Source: Bacteroidales bacterium (GTDB lineage: Bacteria; Bacteroidota; Bacteroidia; Bacteroidales; Tenuifilaceae). Taken from it: a DNA stretch of 64,000 bases. Both the position numbers and the translations under genes were made by a program. Below the pieces are notes generated by a model. It was not told where the DNA came from, made no database searches, and saw nothing but the letters and a program-made list of their open reading frames with translations. Below, one piece after another: positions 33,795 to 43,551 of this stretch. Where the stretch lies: NCBI GenBank assembly GCA_013376985.1, contig JACABB010000009.1:1-64000 (forward strand), read 5' to 3'. Positions within the stretch are counted from its first letter, which is position 1. The number at the start of each line of letters is the position of its first letter.

Positions 33795-33922
33795 TTTTTT
33801 AGGAAGTCTGAAGTTTGAAGACCGAAGATTGAAGTTGGAAGATTGATGTTTAACAAAATGCATCCATTCATTTCATAAGTGTTTTCTTATCATATAATTA
33901 GAAACTGATTAAATTTTTATTT

Positions 33923-34045
33923 CCGTTGGCTTTAGCCAACGGTTAAACTGATAAATACAATTGGCTTTAGCCACATTACTCAATTACCAATGGGGCTGAA
34001 GCCCATTTATTTCATATATTCTATTCCGTTGACTAAAGTCAACGG
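33923..34045. repeat. Cluster of extragenic hairpins
   Basis: Four short palindromes with related sequence: CCGTTGGCTTTAGCCAACGG (33923), TGGCTTTAGCCA (33962), TGGGGCTGAAGCCCA (33991) and CCGTTGACTAAAGTCAACGG (34026). An inverted pair of GGAAGTCCGAAGT sequences lies at 34080-34152. Repeats of this kind are common between Bacteroidetes genes. The 380-base spacer has no gene. Confidence 0.75.
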
Positions 34046-34178
34046 CAATTCAGAACCTACAATTTAATATCATTGGCCGTCGGAAGTCCGAAGTTTAACA
34101 AAATAAATCTATTTGTTTCATTACAATACTTTTCTGACTTCGGACTTCCATCTTCCGACAGCCTTTAACCTAAACCTG

Positions 34179-36626
34179 TTAATTCGAAGGAGTAGCATTT
34201 ATTTTAATACTAAGAATCATTTCGCTCCTGTGCTTGTGGCTATAAATGAATGCAATTCTTTTACCATCTTTTACCATTTGAATATTTTCACTTGAAATTG
34301 TTGCAGACCTGATTCTTTTCACATTTTCGCCTTCAAAAACAATCTCTCCGATCAGATCACGATCTCCGAAAAGTGTAATTTCCACCTGATCATTCATCTC
34401 TTTTACATCAAGAATATCGGAAGTGCTATGCAGAATCTTTAATTCATCAAAAACTTTGATACATAACGGACTTAATACACTGTATAAAGCAGGCCATAAA
34501 ATTTCACCCTTTGAGTAAGGAATTGTAATTGCTTCACCACTTTCGGGATGTGTATATGTTATTTTAGCGCTGTGTTCTTCGTTGTAGTAATTTCCAACAA
34601 AAAGCATTGCTGAATGGGCATTTGTGAAACGTTCCCTTACGTTGATATGATAATTGTTGCTACTTGCTTGTCTGATTTTTGCAGTTGATTTATTCAGAAT
34701 TGCCTCGTAAACAGGTTTTTGCCCTTCGGTATCGAATCCAATCCATGTACCAAGGTGAATTAATGAACCTTTTCCAAGAGGTTTCGAGAAGCCACAAATA
34801 TCTCCGTTGATGGTGCGAGCAATAACTTCTGCTCCAGAAAGTGATTTTTCATCATATACAACCTGCGGATTTGCACATTTGATATCTTTCAAATTGTATA
34901 TATCAATCAGAGGAGAATCAATGGTAACTGTTTTGGATGGAGCAATTGAAAGGGCATTGCGAATGATGGTACATGGCTTTTGCGACATCTCCCGATCAGG
35001 TAGGTATGGGAAAATAACCGTATTTCCACCGTCTTTAGTATAGTCAACAATGGTTTGCTGTTCCCTTGCGTTCATCTCATCGGTACAGAATGCCCAAACC
35101 TGTTTGTATTTAACCAGAGTATCAGCGGTAGCCTTATTCAAATCCACCATATCATAGTCGATATTGAGAACTTGAAGGACTTTAAGCAATCCATCGAAAT
35201 AGGCTGGGCGACGGATGGCAGAATATGAGAATGTAAGTTCGCATTCACTTCCAACTGGCCTCTCAAGTTCAGTTGAATAGTAGGGAGGATAGAAAAGAAC
35301 ACATACTTCAGCCTTGCGCTTTGCTTCAACAATAATGTTTTCAGAGATTTTAATAATATTATTCATCCGTTTAACCAGAGGAAAAGCACTGGTCTGCTCA
35401 CCTTCCGGGGTGAGTGGATTGAACCAGTAGAAAGTTTCACCCGAATAGCCTTTGTGTCTCGGATTACGACCTTGTGAAAACATGTAGTAATTCCATCCAA
35501 CCAAACCATTGGCAAGGCTTGCCTTATAGAATAGTTCCATTTCACGAGGATTTGTCTCCACGTGATGTTCGCGTGAGCCACTCTGGAATTCGGCAGCAAA
35601 CAACGGTTTGTTTCCCTGCATTGCTAGGGTTATATCATTAATTATTCTATCATCATGTAGGTTTCGGTACGAAACGAATTCAGGAATATGATCAACACCA
35701 AATATTATCTCACTCTTATCTTCGAAAAGATCTTCGTACATGGTTATATTCACTGGGAATTCATAACCATTTCCGTAGATCCAACCCGGAAGATTGTGAT
35801 ACAAAGGAAGCGTAACGCCTCTTTCCCTTGCCCACTGGGTCAACATTCTCAGATAGTCACCATAATAGGTTCTCCAGAAAAGGTGCCATTCGTAATCACG
35901 AGCACGATCAGCCTTTGAAGCATAAGCGTTTCTCCCGTCGGGAGGAAGTTCAATGGAAGCAAAATCTTTAAAGTTGGTATCCCACAATCTATTCACTTCT
36001 GAAATGCTTGAAAATTTTTGCGATAGGTATGAAATGAATCGATCTTTCACCTCTTCACAGTAATCGGCCTGATGCGCCAACCATGAGAAAACGCCTATTT
36101 CATTGCAAATTTGCATCATGATAATTGGGCCACCATTGGATATTTGGTGTTTGCTGATGAAAGGCATAATCCGATCGTACCACAAAGCGACCTTTTCCAA
36201 ATATATCTTGTTGAAAAGGCTAACCCCATCACTTGCTACGATTCCGCCTTTGCTGTTGTGCATTTTAACAGCATTGTAATACTGATTCATAAACCAATCG
36301 GGCAATCCAGCACCACGATATTCTGCTAGAATAAATGGCCCGGGCTTAACAATACAATTCAACCCATGAGCCTGACATCGTTGTAACCAACCTTGGAGAT
36401 CACGTTCAGGACATGATGAGCCGTCAAAATCAAAAACCTTTTCTTCGTATTCGTGCCATGCCCAAGGAACATAGGTGCTAACTGTTGTTAAGCCAGCCTC
36501 TTTGGCTGCATCCAAATGTTTATCCCACAGTTCACGCTTTATTCTGAAATAATGTATCTCTCCCGAATTGAGAAATACCTTTTTGTTGTTGAGATAAAAA
36601 CTATCTTTTTTGATACTGAAAGTCAT
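34179..36626 (-). CDS. GH35-family cytoplasmic enzyme, possibly a beta-1,2-glucosyltransferase
   Basis: An 815-residue protein with the GH35 N-terminal barrel: FLNSGEIHYFRIKRELWDKH, STYVPWAWHEYEEKVFDF and PGPFILAEYRGAGLPDW. The acid/base region is MMQICNEIG (about residue 170-180), and the nucleophile region probably AAEFQSG (about 345). No signal peptide is present. Classical GH35 enzymes are beta-galactosidases, but a GH35 from Ignavibacterium is a beta-1,2-glucosyltransferase in a similar cluster, from memory. Given the GH144, GH3 and GH94 genes nearby, transfer between beta-1,2-glucan oligosaccharides is plausible. It is 18 bases from the symporter gene, likely cotranscribed. Confidence 0.8.
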   Translation of the reverse strand: MTFSIKKDSFYLNNKKVFLNSGEIHYFRIKRELWDKHLDAAKEAGLTTVSTYVPWAWHEYEEKVFDFDGSSCPERDLQGWLQRCQAHGLNCIVKPGPFILAEYRGAGLPDWFMNQYYNAVKMHNSKGGIVASDGVSLFNKIYLEKVALWYDRIMPFISKHQISNGGPIIMMQICNEIGVFSWLAHQADYCEEVKDRFISYLSQKFSSISEVNRLWDTNFKDFASIELPPDGRNAYASKADRARDYEWHLFWRTYYGDYLRMLTQWARERGVTLPLYHNLPGWIYGNGYEFPVNITMYEDLFEDKSEIIFGVDHIPEFVSYRNLHDDRIINDITLAMQGNKPLFAAEFQSGSREHHVETNPREMELFYKASLANGLVGWNYYMFSQGRNPRHKGYSGETFYWFNPLTPEGEQTSAFPLVKRMNNIIKISENIIVEAKRKAEVCVLFYPPYYSTELERPVGSECELTFSYSAIRRPAYFDGLLKVLQVLNIDYDMVDLNKATADTLVKYKQVWAFCTDEMNAREQQTIVDYTKDGGNTVIFPYLPDREMSQKPCTIIRNALSIAPSKTVTIDSPLIDIYNLKDIKCANPQVVYDEKSLSGAEVIARTINGDICGFSKPLGKGSLIHLGTWIGFDTEGQKPVYEAILNKSTAKIRQASSNNYHINVRERFTNAHSAMLFVGNYYNEEHSAKITYTHPESGEAITIPYSKGEILWPALYSVLSPLCIKVFDELKILHSTSDILDVKEMNDQVEITLFGDRDLIGEIVFEGENVKRIRSATISSENIQMVKDGKRIAFIYSHKHRSEMILSIKINATPSN

Positions 36627-36644
36627 TCTATTATTATTTTCTTG

Positions 36645-38744
36645 TTAAACTATTGATGGTTCAGTTCCACTATTTTCTCCGTTTGAGCGCTCCGAATTTC
36701 TTTGTTTGAGTAGCTCCTTGATTTCATGTGATCGTTTTTCGGTAAGTGAATACTTGAGCACAAAGAAAATAGATACTAAACTCAATAAGAATGGAAGTCC
36801 GATCTCTACAATACGCATCATCAAAAGGGTATAAGGAGTTTGTTGTGTTAATGGCATAATTTCTTTTTCGATGGTTCCAAGATCATTGTCTAATGAAGCT
36901 AGGGAGGAAGTTGTCTGGATATCGGCAATTCTATCTCTAACACCAGTAATCTCTTGCATGATAAGATTATAGTGTTTATCTGTCTCTTCTTTTTTGATTA
37001 ATTTTGGTTCTAGCGATTTAGAATTCAAGTGCGAGATGAGCTCAAATGAATTCATCTTGGCTTTCTCAAATTTAGTCTGAAGTGTAAGTGATACCGCTTC
37101 ATTGGAAAGTCGAATAGCAACGGAGTCAGAAGGCTGAGATTCCAGTGTTTCTAGTTGTGACTGGATATGTTCAAGCCCAACAACAGTAGACTTGGTGACA
37201 GAAAGTGCATTCAGCAGCGCAGATTTTCTATCAATTTGATATTTAGCTATATTTTGATTTGATTCGCTTTCCTTTTTAACAGATTCTTTTTCAAGGAAAT
37301 TCACATAAGTCTTTGATTCATCTAATGCATCAGCGCACTGCTTTTTGGTAGTTTCAAGCAGAGATACAGTTGAGCCTTTAAATCCTTCATCACCATTCCA
37401 TATTTGAACTTTACTTCGAAGTTCTCTGATATTACCCTGCAAACTATCAACTTTTGTAACCTGTGCTTCGTCAAACATGGTGAATACGATGAGCGCACCT
37501 GCAACAAAGCTGGCAAGGGCAGTTCCCATTTTTATAAACCACCAGAATATTGCATAATAGCTTCCTTCGGAACGTTTGCCTGTGTTTAGCTCATCTTCAT
37601 CACAGATATCACCTACCATTGATGAGCCAAGGGTAAAGAAGAACAGCATTCCAATTGATAGTAAAATTGTAGGTATTACAATTAAGTAGGGATATTGTGG
37701 GTTGTAACAAACTATCTTGGAAAGTTGAGCTAGACTCATTAGAACCATAGCAATAATAAGGGTATTACGCTTACCTAATTTAGGACTTATCCAGTTGAGG
37801 GGAAATACAGCAAGAACTCCAGTAATAGCCCATACTGTTCCATTGATTCCAAGCATGGTTGCACCAGCAACTTTATCGCCACCGAAAACATAAAAAATAG
37901 GGATATATGAGCCAAGTAGTTGTACGAAATTAAAGCCCATTGCAAGTGTAAACACTGTCAATGTTAGCATTACGAAGTTTCTGTTGGAGACTACTAACTT
38001 CATATCTTTCCAGAAGTGCGTTTTTTCCTGCTTCGAAACTTTTTGAAATCCCGGTTCACGTAACTTGAAAAACCACCAGAAAGAGAGTGGGATAAGAATG
38101 GCTGCAATCATCAGTGATACATAGCGCATTCCATCAGCCTCATTGCCTCCGGGTCCTTTGAAAACCTCCATTGTAGCAATCGCAAAAAGCCAAGGTGTGC
38201 TCATGGCAAACAGATTTCCAACAAAACTTTTGGCACTGAATAGGCGAGTACGTGCATGGTAATCGGTGGTCATCTCCATACCTAGAGCTCCGTGAGGAAT
38301 CTCGAATATATTTACGGCAGTGAAAAATAATAGGAGTGTAAAAAGAATATAGACTAGCTGAAATGCATGGTAACTTGATTCGGATGGAAACCAGGTTTGC
38401 ACCATTTCGCCCTTGGGAATCCACCACATTATCACAAAAGTGATTGACACCAGAATTCCACCCACAAGCAAATAGGGGCGACGCCGTCCCCAGCGGGTTC
38501 TGGTGTTATCTGAAATATGACCAATGATAGGGTCGGAGAGGGCATCCCATAATCGTGGGATAATTAGAATAAATCCTAACCAAAAGGCACTTAAGCCTAG
38601 GCTTATATTGCCCATTAAACCAACGAGTATTCCTGCTACATTGAAAAGCGCTATTGGAATAATACCTCCGGCACCATAGGCCGCTAGTTGTGTAAAGGGA
38701 ATTCGATCTTGTGGTATTGTGATATTTTTTGAATTCTTATTCAT
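36645..38744 (-). CDS. GPH-type sugar symporter with a large coiled-coil insert
   Basis: A 699-residue MFS-2/GPH cation symporter, about 200 residues longer than usual. The normal core starts PFTQLAAYGAGGIIPIALFN, has DPIIGHISDNTRTRWGRRR (the GPH signature) and DICDEDELNTGKRSEGSYY. Between the penultimate and last helices (about residues 425-635) lies a hydrophilic, helical insert with coiled-coil character (QGNIRELRSKVQIWNG, LEKESVKKESESN, SQLETLESQ), expected on the periplasmic side. The last helix follows (TLLMMRIVEIGLPFLLSL). It probably imports glucan oligosaccharides; the insert's role is unknown. Confidence 0.85.
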   Translation of the reverse strand: MNKNSKNITIPQDRIPFTQLAAYGAGGIIPIALFNVAGILVGLMGNISLGLSAFWLGFILIIPRLWDALSDPIIGHISDNTRTRWGRRRPYLLVGGILVSITFVIMWWIPKGEMVQTWFPSESSYHAFQLVYILFTLLLFFTAVNIFEIPHGALGMEMTTDYHARTRLFSAKSFVGNLFAMSTPWLFAIATMEVFKGPGGNEADGMRYVSLMIAAILIPLSFWWFFKLREPGFQKVSKQEKTHFWKDMKLVVSNRNFVMLTLTVFTLAMGFNFVQLLGSYIPIFYVFGGDKVAGATMLGINGTVWAITGVLAVFPLNWISPKLGKRNTLIIAMVLMSLAQLSKIVCYNPQYPYLIVIPTILLSIGMLFFFTLGSSMVGDICDEDELNTGKRSEGSYYAIFWWFIKMGTALASFVAGALIVFTMFDEAQVTKVDSLQGNIRELRSKVQIWNGDEGFKGSTVSLLETTKKQCADALDESKTYVNFLEKESVKKESESNQNIAKYQIDRKSALLNALSVTKSTVVGLEHIQSQLETLESQPSDSVAIRLSNEAVSLTLQTKFEKAKMNSFELISHLNSKSLEPKLIKKEETDKHYNLIMQEITGVRDRIADIQTTSSLASLDNDLGTIEKEIMPLTQQTPYTLLMMRIVEIGLPFLLSLVSIFFVLKYSLTEKRSHEIKELLKQRNSERSNGENSGTEPSIV

Positions 38745-38772
38745 TTTTGACTTTTCTTTAAGAATAAAATTT

Positions 38773-38852
38773 AACCGCAGAGATCGCTAAGTATGCGCAA
38801 AGACCGCAAGAACTTGGTGCTCTTTGCGTAAAACTTTGTGTACTTAGCGGTT
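38773..38852. repeat. Inverted repeat with CGCAAAG words
   Basis: AACCGCAGAGATCGCTAAG at 38773 pairs imperfectly with CTTTGTGTACTTAGCGGTT ending at 38852, with TGCGCAAAGA and TCTTTGCG inside. A typical Bacteroidetes spacer repeat, in the gap between the symporter and the large discoidin protein. Confidence 0.7.
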
Positions 38853-38873
38853 ATATCTTTCATTTTTTACTTT

Positions 38874-41800
38874 TTAATATGAAATTAAAACAATAGCTGG
38901 TAACTCTTTTATTGAAATTTCCTTTTCATTAAAATCCTTAATTTCATTTCCATTCACTGTAACTCTTTTAGGAAGTTTCGATCCATTAAAGTTTTTTATT
39001 TTGATACCATTAGCCGGAATTTTTACATTGCCAGATATTGAGAAATGGTATTTATCGATATCCTTTTTAATTGAATATGAAATTTCACCGTAGTATGTTG
39101 GTAGATTCTGAACAGACATTCCCTCAGTCGCATCAATCCAATCCTGATAAAGCGCAGAGCCCAAAACAAGCGATTGATCCGATTCATTTTCATAAACAAA
39201 CATTGACCTAATTGCATTGATAAAATCGCTGCCAACCCAAGTGTGCGGCATATCGCCAATGTAACGTGGAGTACGGTAATCTTTCCAAACCACTTCTGCC
39301 CAGTGATTCCATCCCTGTGGACGCTGATCGTTAAGGAAGAATTGGATCAGTTCATGCGCTCTTTCAGGTTGATCAAGCATTATAAATGAACCGATTAAGC
39401 GATTTTCATAGGGAGTATAGTTGACCCAATTAATTTTGTTGTCTCTACGGTTCTTGAAAAAGTCGTAGTACTTATCGAAAGTATTGTAAACCTGTGGTTT
39501 TGGTAGATTTTTCAGTTCGTTACAAGGCGTTAAAGCGATGGTTGTTGATGTTGCATCAAAATCACCAAGTTCAACACAACCGGGGATATAGTTGATTCTC
39601 CTTAGTTTCATTGCAAGTTGCAATGAGTTGTAAAGATTTTCACTAAACGTATCACGGATCTTCTTTACTCTTTCATAATTTGATGTTTCTCCTAAAATTC
39701 TTTGGATCTCGGTTGCATCTTTCAGCCCTTTCAGAGTAAAGAAATCATCCCAGTAAGAGTGCATGGGTTTGGCAGAATAACCCTCGTGGCTTATTGATTC
39801 GGGCATTAGACCATAAAAAGCGCGTAAACTATCGTTCCCGTTTTTATAGCTATCAGTGGATCTCTGGGCAACCATCGATTCAATATAATCAACTGCCATA
39901 AGAACATTGCTATTCTTTGATTTGAGAAAAGTCGTATCATGCGTAAAATTGAAATATTCACGGATTAGGTAGATCATTTCTCCGTGGCTATCATTCTCTG
40001 GAACTGGGTCGGGACCTCGGTGATCAACAACGCAAGGGACTTTCCCATTTTCATATTGATTTGCTGTGTACCAATCAATAAAGTCTTTGACTTCTGTTAC
40101 AATACCTGATTTTAAAAGGGCCGATGAAGTTAAAGCACCATCGCGAATCCAACTTCTTTCGTAAGAACGAGAACCGGGCTGTATTCCTACTATATCCCTG
40201 TTAACTAGTATATAAGCGAGGTTTGATTTGTACGTATTAACAATCCTATTTGCCGATTCTGGCAAATTAAATTTGATATGCTCAACCTTCGATTTCCAAA
40301 ATTCAGTTGACTTGGTAAATTCATCTGCAACGTTGATGGTTTCTAATTTTTCATTGGATGAATTTTTGTTATAGAAAGGAACAATAACGTAGAATTCTGA
40401 TGATTCTTCCGGATTCAGGTGTAATGAGTATTTTATCACGCCATTTGCTAGGCTGCTTTGATCAACTGCTGATTTATTTGGAGGCATTTTTCCTTTGCGA
40501 ATAAAATCGACAATATTTCCTTCATCAAAGGTGCTTGCGCCAAAGGAATCATACTTTTTTTGAGGTAGTATAACCTTATCATCCACTGATATGAAATTGC
40601 CCTCTTCTTTGATTGATTTTACCTTACCAACGCCTCCTGCAAGATTCAGAAATTGATAGTAAGGATTAACTTGGTAAGGTCTAATCAATAGGTAGAACTC
40701 AAAGTTTTTTGATTGGTTGGTGAGATTCTTAAATGAGTAACGAATATCCAATTTTGAATTCTTATTTGCCTCTCCAGTTGCTGTAATCCCGGTTACAAAT
40801 TTAAGATCGTTACAGTTCCAAGTTACAGTTGGTACAAAATTGAAATCACGCTTATCTTCTGATGTGCCAAGTGATTGAATAGTTTTAACATTACTCCAGT
40901 TGTAAAGTGAATCACCCATTTTTATCATCGGCTCAATTGAGAAAAGGGCTTTATCGACTTCAACCATTCCATCCTCGTTGATCAAGGCTTCCTTTACATC
41001 GTTGTTTACACCAGTAATAGTCCAATAAGAGGCTTGTTCAGAAAAGTATCGTGGGTAATTGCCCGCAAGAGTGTTTTTAGCGTTGTAAATTAGAAAGTCG
41101 TTTTTGGTTGAGGAATTCTTGGTATCCAAAAACTTTATTTCACTTATTCCAACCCCATTTGCTGTGCTATTTTCGGTGATATTTATTTTAAGATATTTTG
41201 CTTCCGCTTCGGGAAGTCTGATAAAACTGATATTGCTTTGATTGGATTGAACGGTATAGACTTTATCCCAATTCTTTGCATCCATAGATAGAAAAATGTC
41301 AAAGGCTTTAGCGTGATAGTTTTTTAGCCAATTGATTTGCAAGCCACCAAATTCCCTGCGGGTTTTGAAATCAATAATAATTTGCTGATCCTTTACATTG
41401 TTGCTTTGCCAGTATGTTTCATTCGAATTGTCTAGAATAAGATATGCCAAATGATTTTTCGTAGATGACGTAGTTTCAATCGATGGCTTCGGATAGGATT
41501 GTGTTTCGGCTGGAAGCGGTTCAAACTTAAGATCATCAAGCCAAATAGTTCCTTTACCACCTACAAAGGAGGATATTGTAAATTCAATTCTATCAATTCG
41601 TTTCAAATGCTGATCGGTTGTTGGTCCCCATGCAAAGCTGATATGCCTTTTTTTGATGGTGATTTTTTTCCATTCGGTTGGAAAATCGTAATTACGATTG
41701 TTTACCCACCAAACATTATTTCCAGTACTATCTATAAATTTTATTTCAAAATTATTGGCAGGAGATTCGGCCTTAACATAAAAGGTAAATTCATAATTAT

Positions 41801-42053
41801 CAGGTAGATCTATTGGGAAAAGTTTTTGTATTCCTCCGTAACCTGTCCCTTTGGTAAAATCGTAATCGAAACGAATTGCATTGCCGGTTAACCCTTTTTC
41901 ATTTGTTAAGTTAAGATTAACCCCATCGGATTTGATAAAATTCCAGCCATTTTTGTTTTCAAATTCATCCAACGTTTTAATTTGAGCTTGGATAATGGTG
42001 GTTGTGAATGTTAGTGCAATTAATGCTATGATGTTACTGATTAACTTTGTCAT
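38874..42053 (-). CDS. Secreted discoidin-domain protein with an (alpha/alpha)6-type hydrolase domain
   Basis: A 1059-residue protein with a signal peptide (MTKLISNIIALIALTFTTTI, cleavage near IQAQ). Residues 25-185 resemble a CBM11-like beta-sandwich (IWLDDLKFEPLP ends it). Residues 195-310 are an F5/8 type C discoidin domain (AFDIFLSMDAKNWDKV, ISEIKFLD). A long beta-rich linker follows, and the C-terminal 450 residues look like a GH15/GH94-type helical barrel (SYERSWIRDGALTSSALLKSG, HGEMIYLIREYF, WDDFFTLKGL, GDMPHTWVGSDF). It starts 14 bases from the GH144-like gene's end. Substrate and family are not established, so it may be a new glycosidase of beta-1,2-glucan use. Confidence 0.75.
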   Translation of the reverse strand: MTKLISNIIALIALTFTTTIIQAQIKTLDEFENKNGWNFIKSDGVNLNLTNEKGLTGNAIRFDYDFTKGTGYGGIQKLFPIDLPDNYEFTFYVKAESPANNFEIKFIDSTGNNVWWVNNRNYDFPTEWKKITIKKRHISFAWGPTTDQHLKRIDRIEFTISSFVGGKGTIWLDDLKFEPLPAETQSYPKPSIETTSSTKNHLAYLILDNSNETYWQSNNVKDQQIIIDFKTRREFGGLQINWLKNYHAKAFDIFLSMDAKNWDKVYTVQSNQSNISFIRLPEAEAKYLKINITENSTANGVGISEIKFLDTKNSSTKNDFLIYNAKNTLAGNYPRYFSEQASYWTITGVNNDVKEALINEDGMVEVDKALFSIEPMIKMGDSLYNWSNVKTIQSLGTSEDKRDFNFVPTVTWNCNDLKFVTGITATGEANKNSKLDIRYSFKNLTNQSKNFEFYLLIRPYQVNPYYQFLNLAGGVGKVKSIKEEGNFISVDDKVILPQKKYDSFGASTFDEGNIVDFIRKGKMPPNKSAVDQSSLANGVIKYSLHLNPEESSEFYVIVPFYNKNSSNEKLETINVADEFTKSTEFWKSKVEHIKFNLPESANRIVNTYKSNLAYILVNRDIVGIQPGSRSYERSWIRDGALTSSALLKSGIVTEVKDFIDWYTANQYENGKVPCVVDHRGPDPVPENDSHGEMIYLIREYFNFTHDTTFLKSKNSNVLMAVDYIESMVAQRSTDSYKNGNDSLRAFYGLMPESISHEGYSAKPMHSYWDDFFTLKGLKDATEIQRILGETSNYERVKKIRDTFSENLYNSLQLAMKLRRINYIPGCVELGDFDATSTTIALTPCNELKNLPKPQVYNTFDKYYDFFKNRRDNKINWVNYTPYENRLIGSFIMLDQPERAHELIQFFLNDQRPQGWNHWAEVVWKDYRTPRYIGDMPHTWVGSDFINAIRSMFVYENESDQSLVLGSALYQDWIDATEGMSVQNLPTYYGEISYSIKKDIDKYHFSISGNVKIPANGIKIKNFNGSKLPKRVTVNGNEIKDFNEKEISIKELPAIVLISY

Positions 42054-42067
42054 AGGTTGAGAAAATT

Positions 42068-43450
42068 CTATTTTATATTAGAAAAACCTAGTTTTGTGAG
42101 ACCTTTCTGGATTATTGGATCTTTCATTACATAGTTCCAAACTAAACCTGTTCTGAAATTTTCAATCATAATAAGCATAGGCCCTTCATCTATACCAATA
42201 AAATCATTATCAACCCATTTTGCGGTTAGATTGAAAGAATCATAATAGCCATATTTACCCCATAGTTGTTTGCCGTACTTTGCATTGAATGATTTTATTG
42301 TAGGTAAAACTATTTCGGGTGCAAATGGCAATGATGAAATCGATCCGTAGGGTGCAATTGTTCCATCTTCATAATAATTATCATCGGGTCCGCTTGTACC
42401 TCTTCCGGCATAACCTAGGAATTTTTTATCACTAAAATTATATTTTTCACTAGGGCCATCGCTTGCGGTAACTCCCCAGCAAAGGGAATCATAACCAGTC
42501 CAGCCTTTGGAGTTATCTATTGCATATTGACGCTGAACATAAGTTGCGCGCCGTGAGTTTTCAAAGTAATCGATTCCTTTTTCCTTCATATATTTATCAA
42601 CTAGACCACGATAATCGATAAATACTTGGGAAAACTGATGACCAAATAGTGGAGGAAAAGCCACATGCGAAAGTCCTTTATAAGGAGTACTCCATTTATA
42701 TGTTGATAGCCATGAATTGTAGCTCTGGTTTACGTTTTTCATTCCACTTCCTGCAGCCAGAATATATAGGAATAAACCCTCGTTGTAACCACTCCATCCA
42801 AAATCTAGCAGTCCATTCTCAGGCGACCAGGCCATTGATATTGTATTTGGATGTTTAGCTGATGCTGATAATTGCATGAAATTCCAGTCAATCCTACTAA
42901 GCAGTGTTGCTGCTAGTGAACGGATTTGATTTTCGACTTCATTGTTTTGTTTATAATAGTTTTGAGCAAAGAGGATACCCATCATCAGGATGCCAGTATC
43001 AATGGACGAGAGTTCACAATTCCATTCACGGGTACCAGAATTCATGCGTAGGAAATGGTAATAGAATCCCTTGTATCCTGTAGAATTTGCATAGGTATTT
43101 TGGTCTGAATTAGCAAAGAATTTGAGAATCTTTAGCGTAATATCAGCGGCCTGTTCTCGTGTAATCCATTTTCTTTCAGCACCAATTGCAAAGGCAGGAA
43201 TCCCAAAACCAGTGGATGCTATACTGGCAGGAGTGAAGCTAGCAGCACGATCTTTTACAATTCCCCAATCGGGATGATGTTCATTTAAGAAGAAAAGAAA
43301 AGTTTTGTGCTGAATTGAATCTAGCATAATCTCTTCATCGTGCGTGATATGATAATCAACCCTTCCATTCGATTTGAATACAAGTTGTTGTGGCTGATTA
43401 CATGCAGTAAGAGCCAAAATTGTAAACAATAAAACTTCGCTGATTTTCAT
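42068..43450 (-). CDS. GH144-like lipoprotein, candidate endo-beta-1,2-glucanase
   Basis: 460 residues from the ATG at 43450, where a lipoprotein signal begins (MKISEVLLFTILALTAC, lipobox LTAC); an upstream ATG at 43498 is less likely. The rest is the glycoamylase-like domain (PF10091) of GH144: HPDWGIVKDRAA, ASTGFGIPAFAIGAERKW, WGVTASDGPSEKYNF, GYYDSFNL and GIDEGPMLIMIENFRTGL. GH144 enzymes cleave beta-1,2-glucan. It is membrane-anchored, perhaps at the surface. It lies between the discoidin protein (14 bases) and the GH3 gene. A second paralogue is at 45863. Confidence 0.85.
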   Translation of the reverse strand: MKISEVLLFTILALTACNQPQQLVFKSNGRVDYHITHDEEIMLDSIQHKTFLFFLNEHHPDWGIVKDRAASFTPASIASTGFGIPAFAIGAERKWITREQAADITLKILKFFANSDQNTYANSTGYKGFYYHFLRMNSGTREWNCELSSIDTGILMMGILFAQNYYKQNNEVENQIRSLAATLLSRIDWNFMQLSASAKHPNTISMAWSPENGLLDFGWSGYNEGLFLYILAAGSGMKNVNQSYNSWLSTYKWSTPYKGLSHVAFPPLFGHQFSQVFIDYRGLVDKYMKEKGIDYFENSRRATYVQRQYAIDNSKGWTGYDSLCWGVTASDGPSEKYNFSDKKFLGYAGRGTSGPDDNYYEDGTIAPYGSISSLPFAPEIVLPTIKSFNAKYGKQLWGKYGYYDSFNLTAKWVDNDFIGIDEGPMLIMIENFRTGLVWNYVMKDPIIQKGLTKLGFSNIK

Positions 43451-43551
43451 AGAGTTTCTAGTCTTAAAATGATTTAACATCTTCACAATAATTTTCAAGA
43501 GATTTGTCTAGATTGATATAATTAATAATTTTCATTTTTTTGATAATCAAT

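Noticed and set aside
33795-33863. Upstream ATG of the GH94-like gene
   Set aside because: The 23 extra codons come from a GAAGTTTGAAG-type repeat; homology-like sequence begins at the ATG at 33794.
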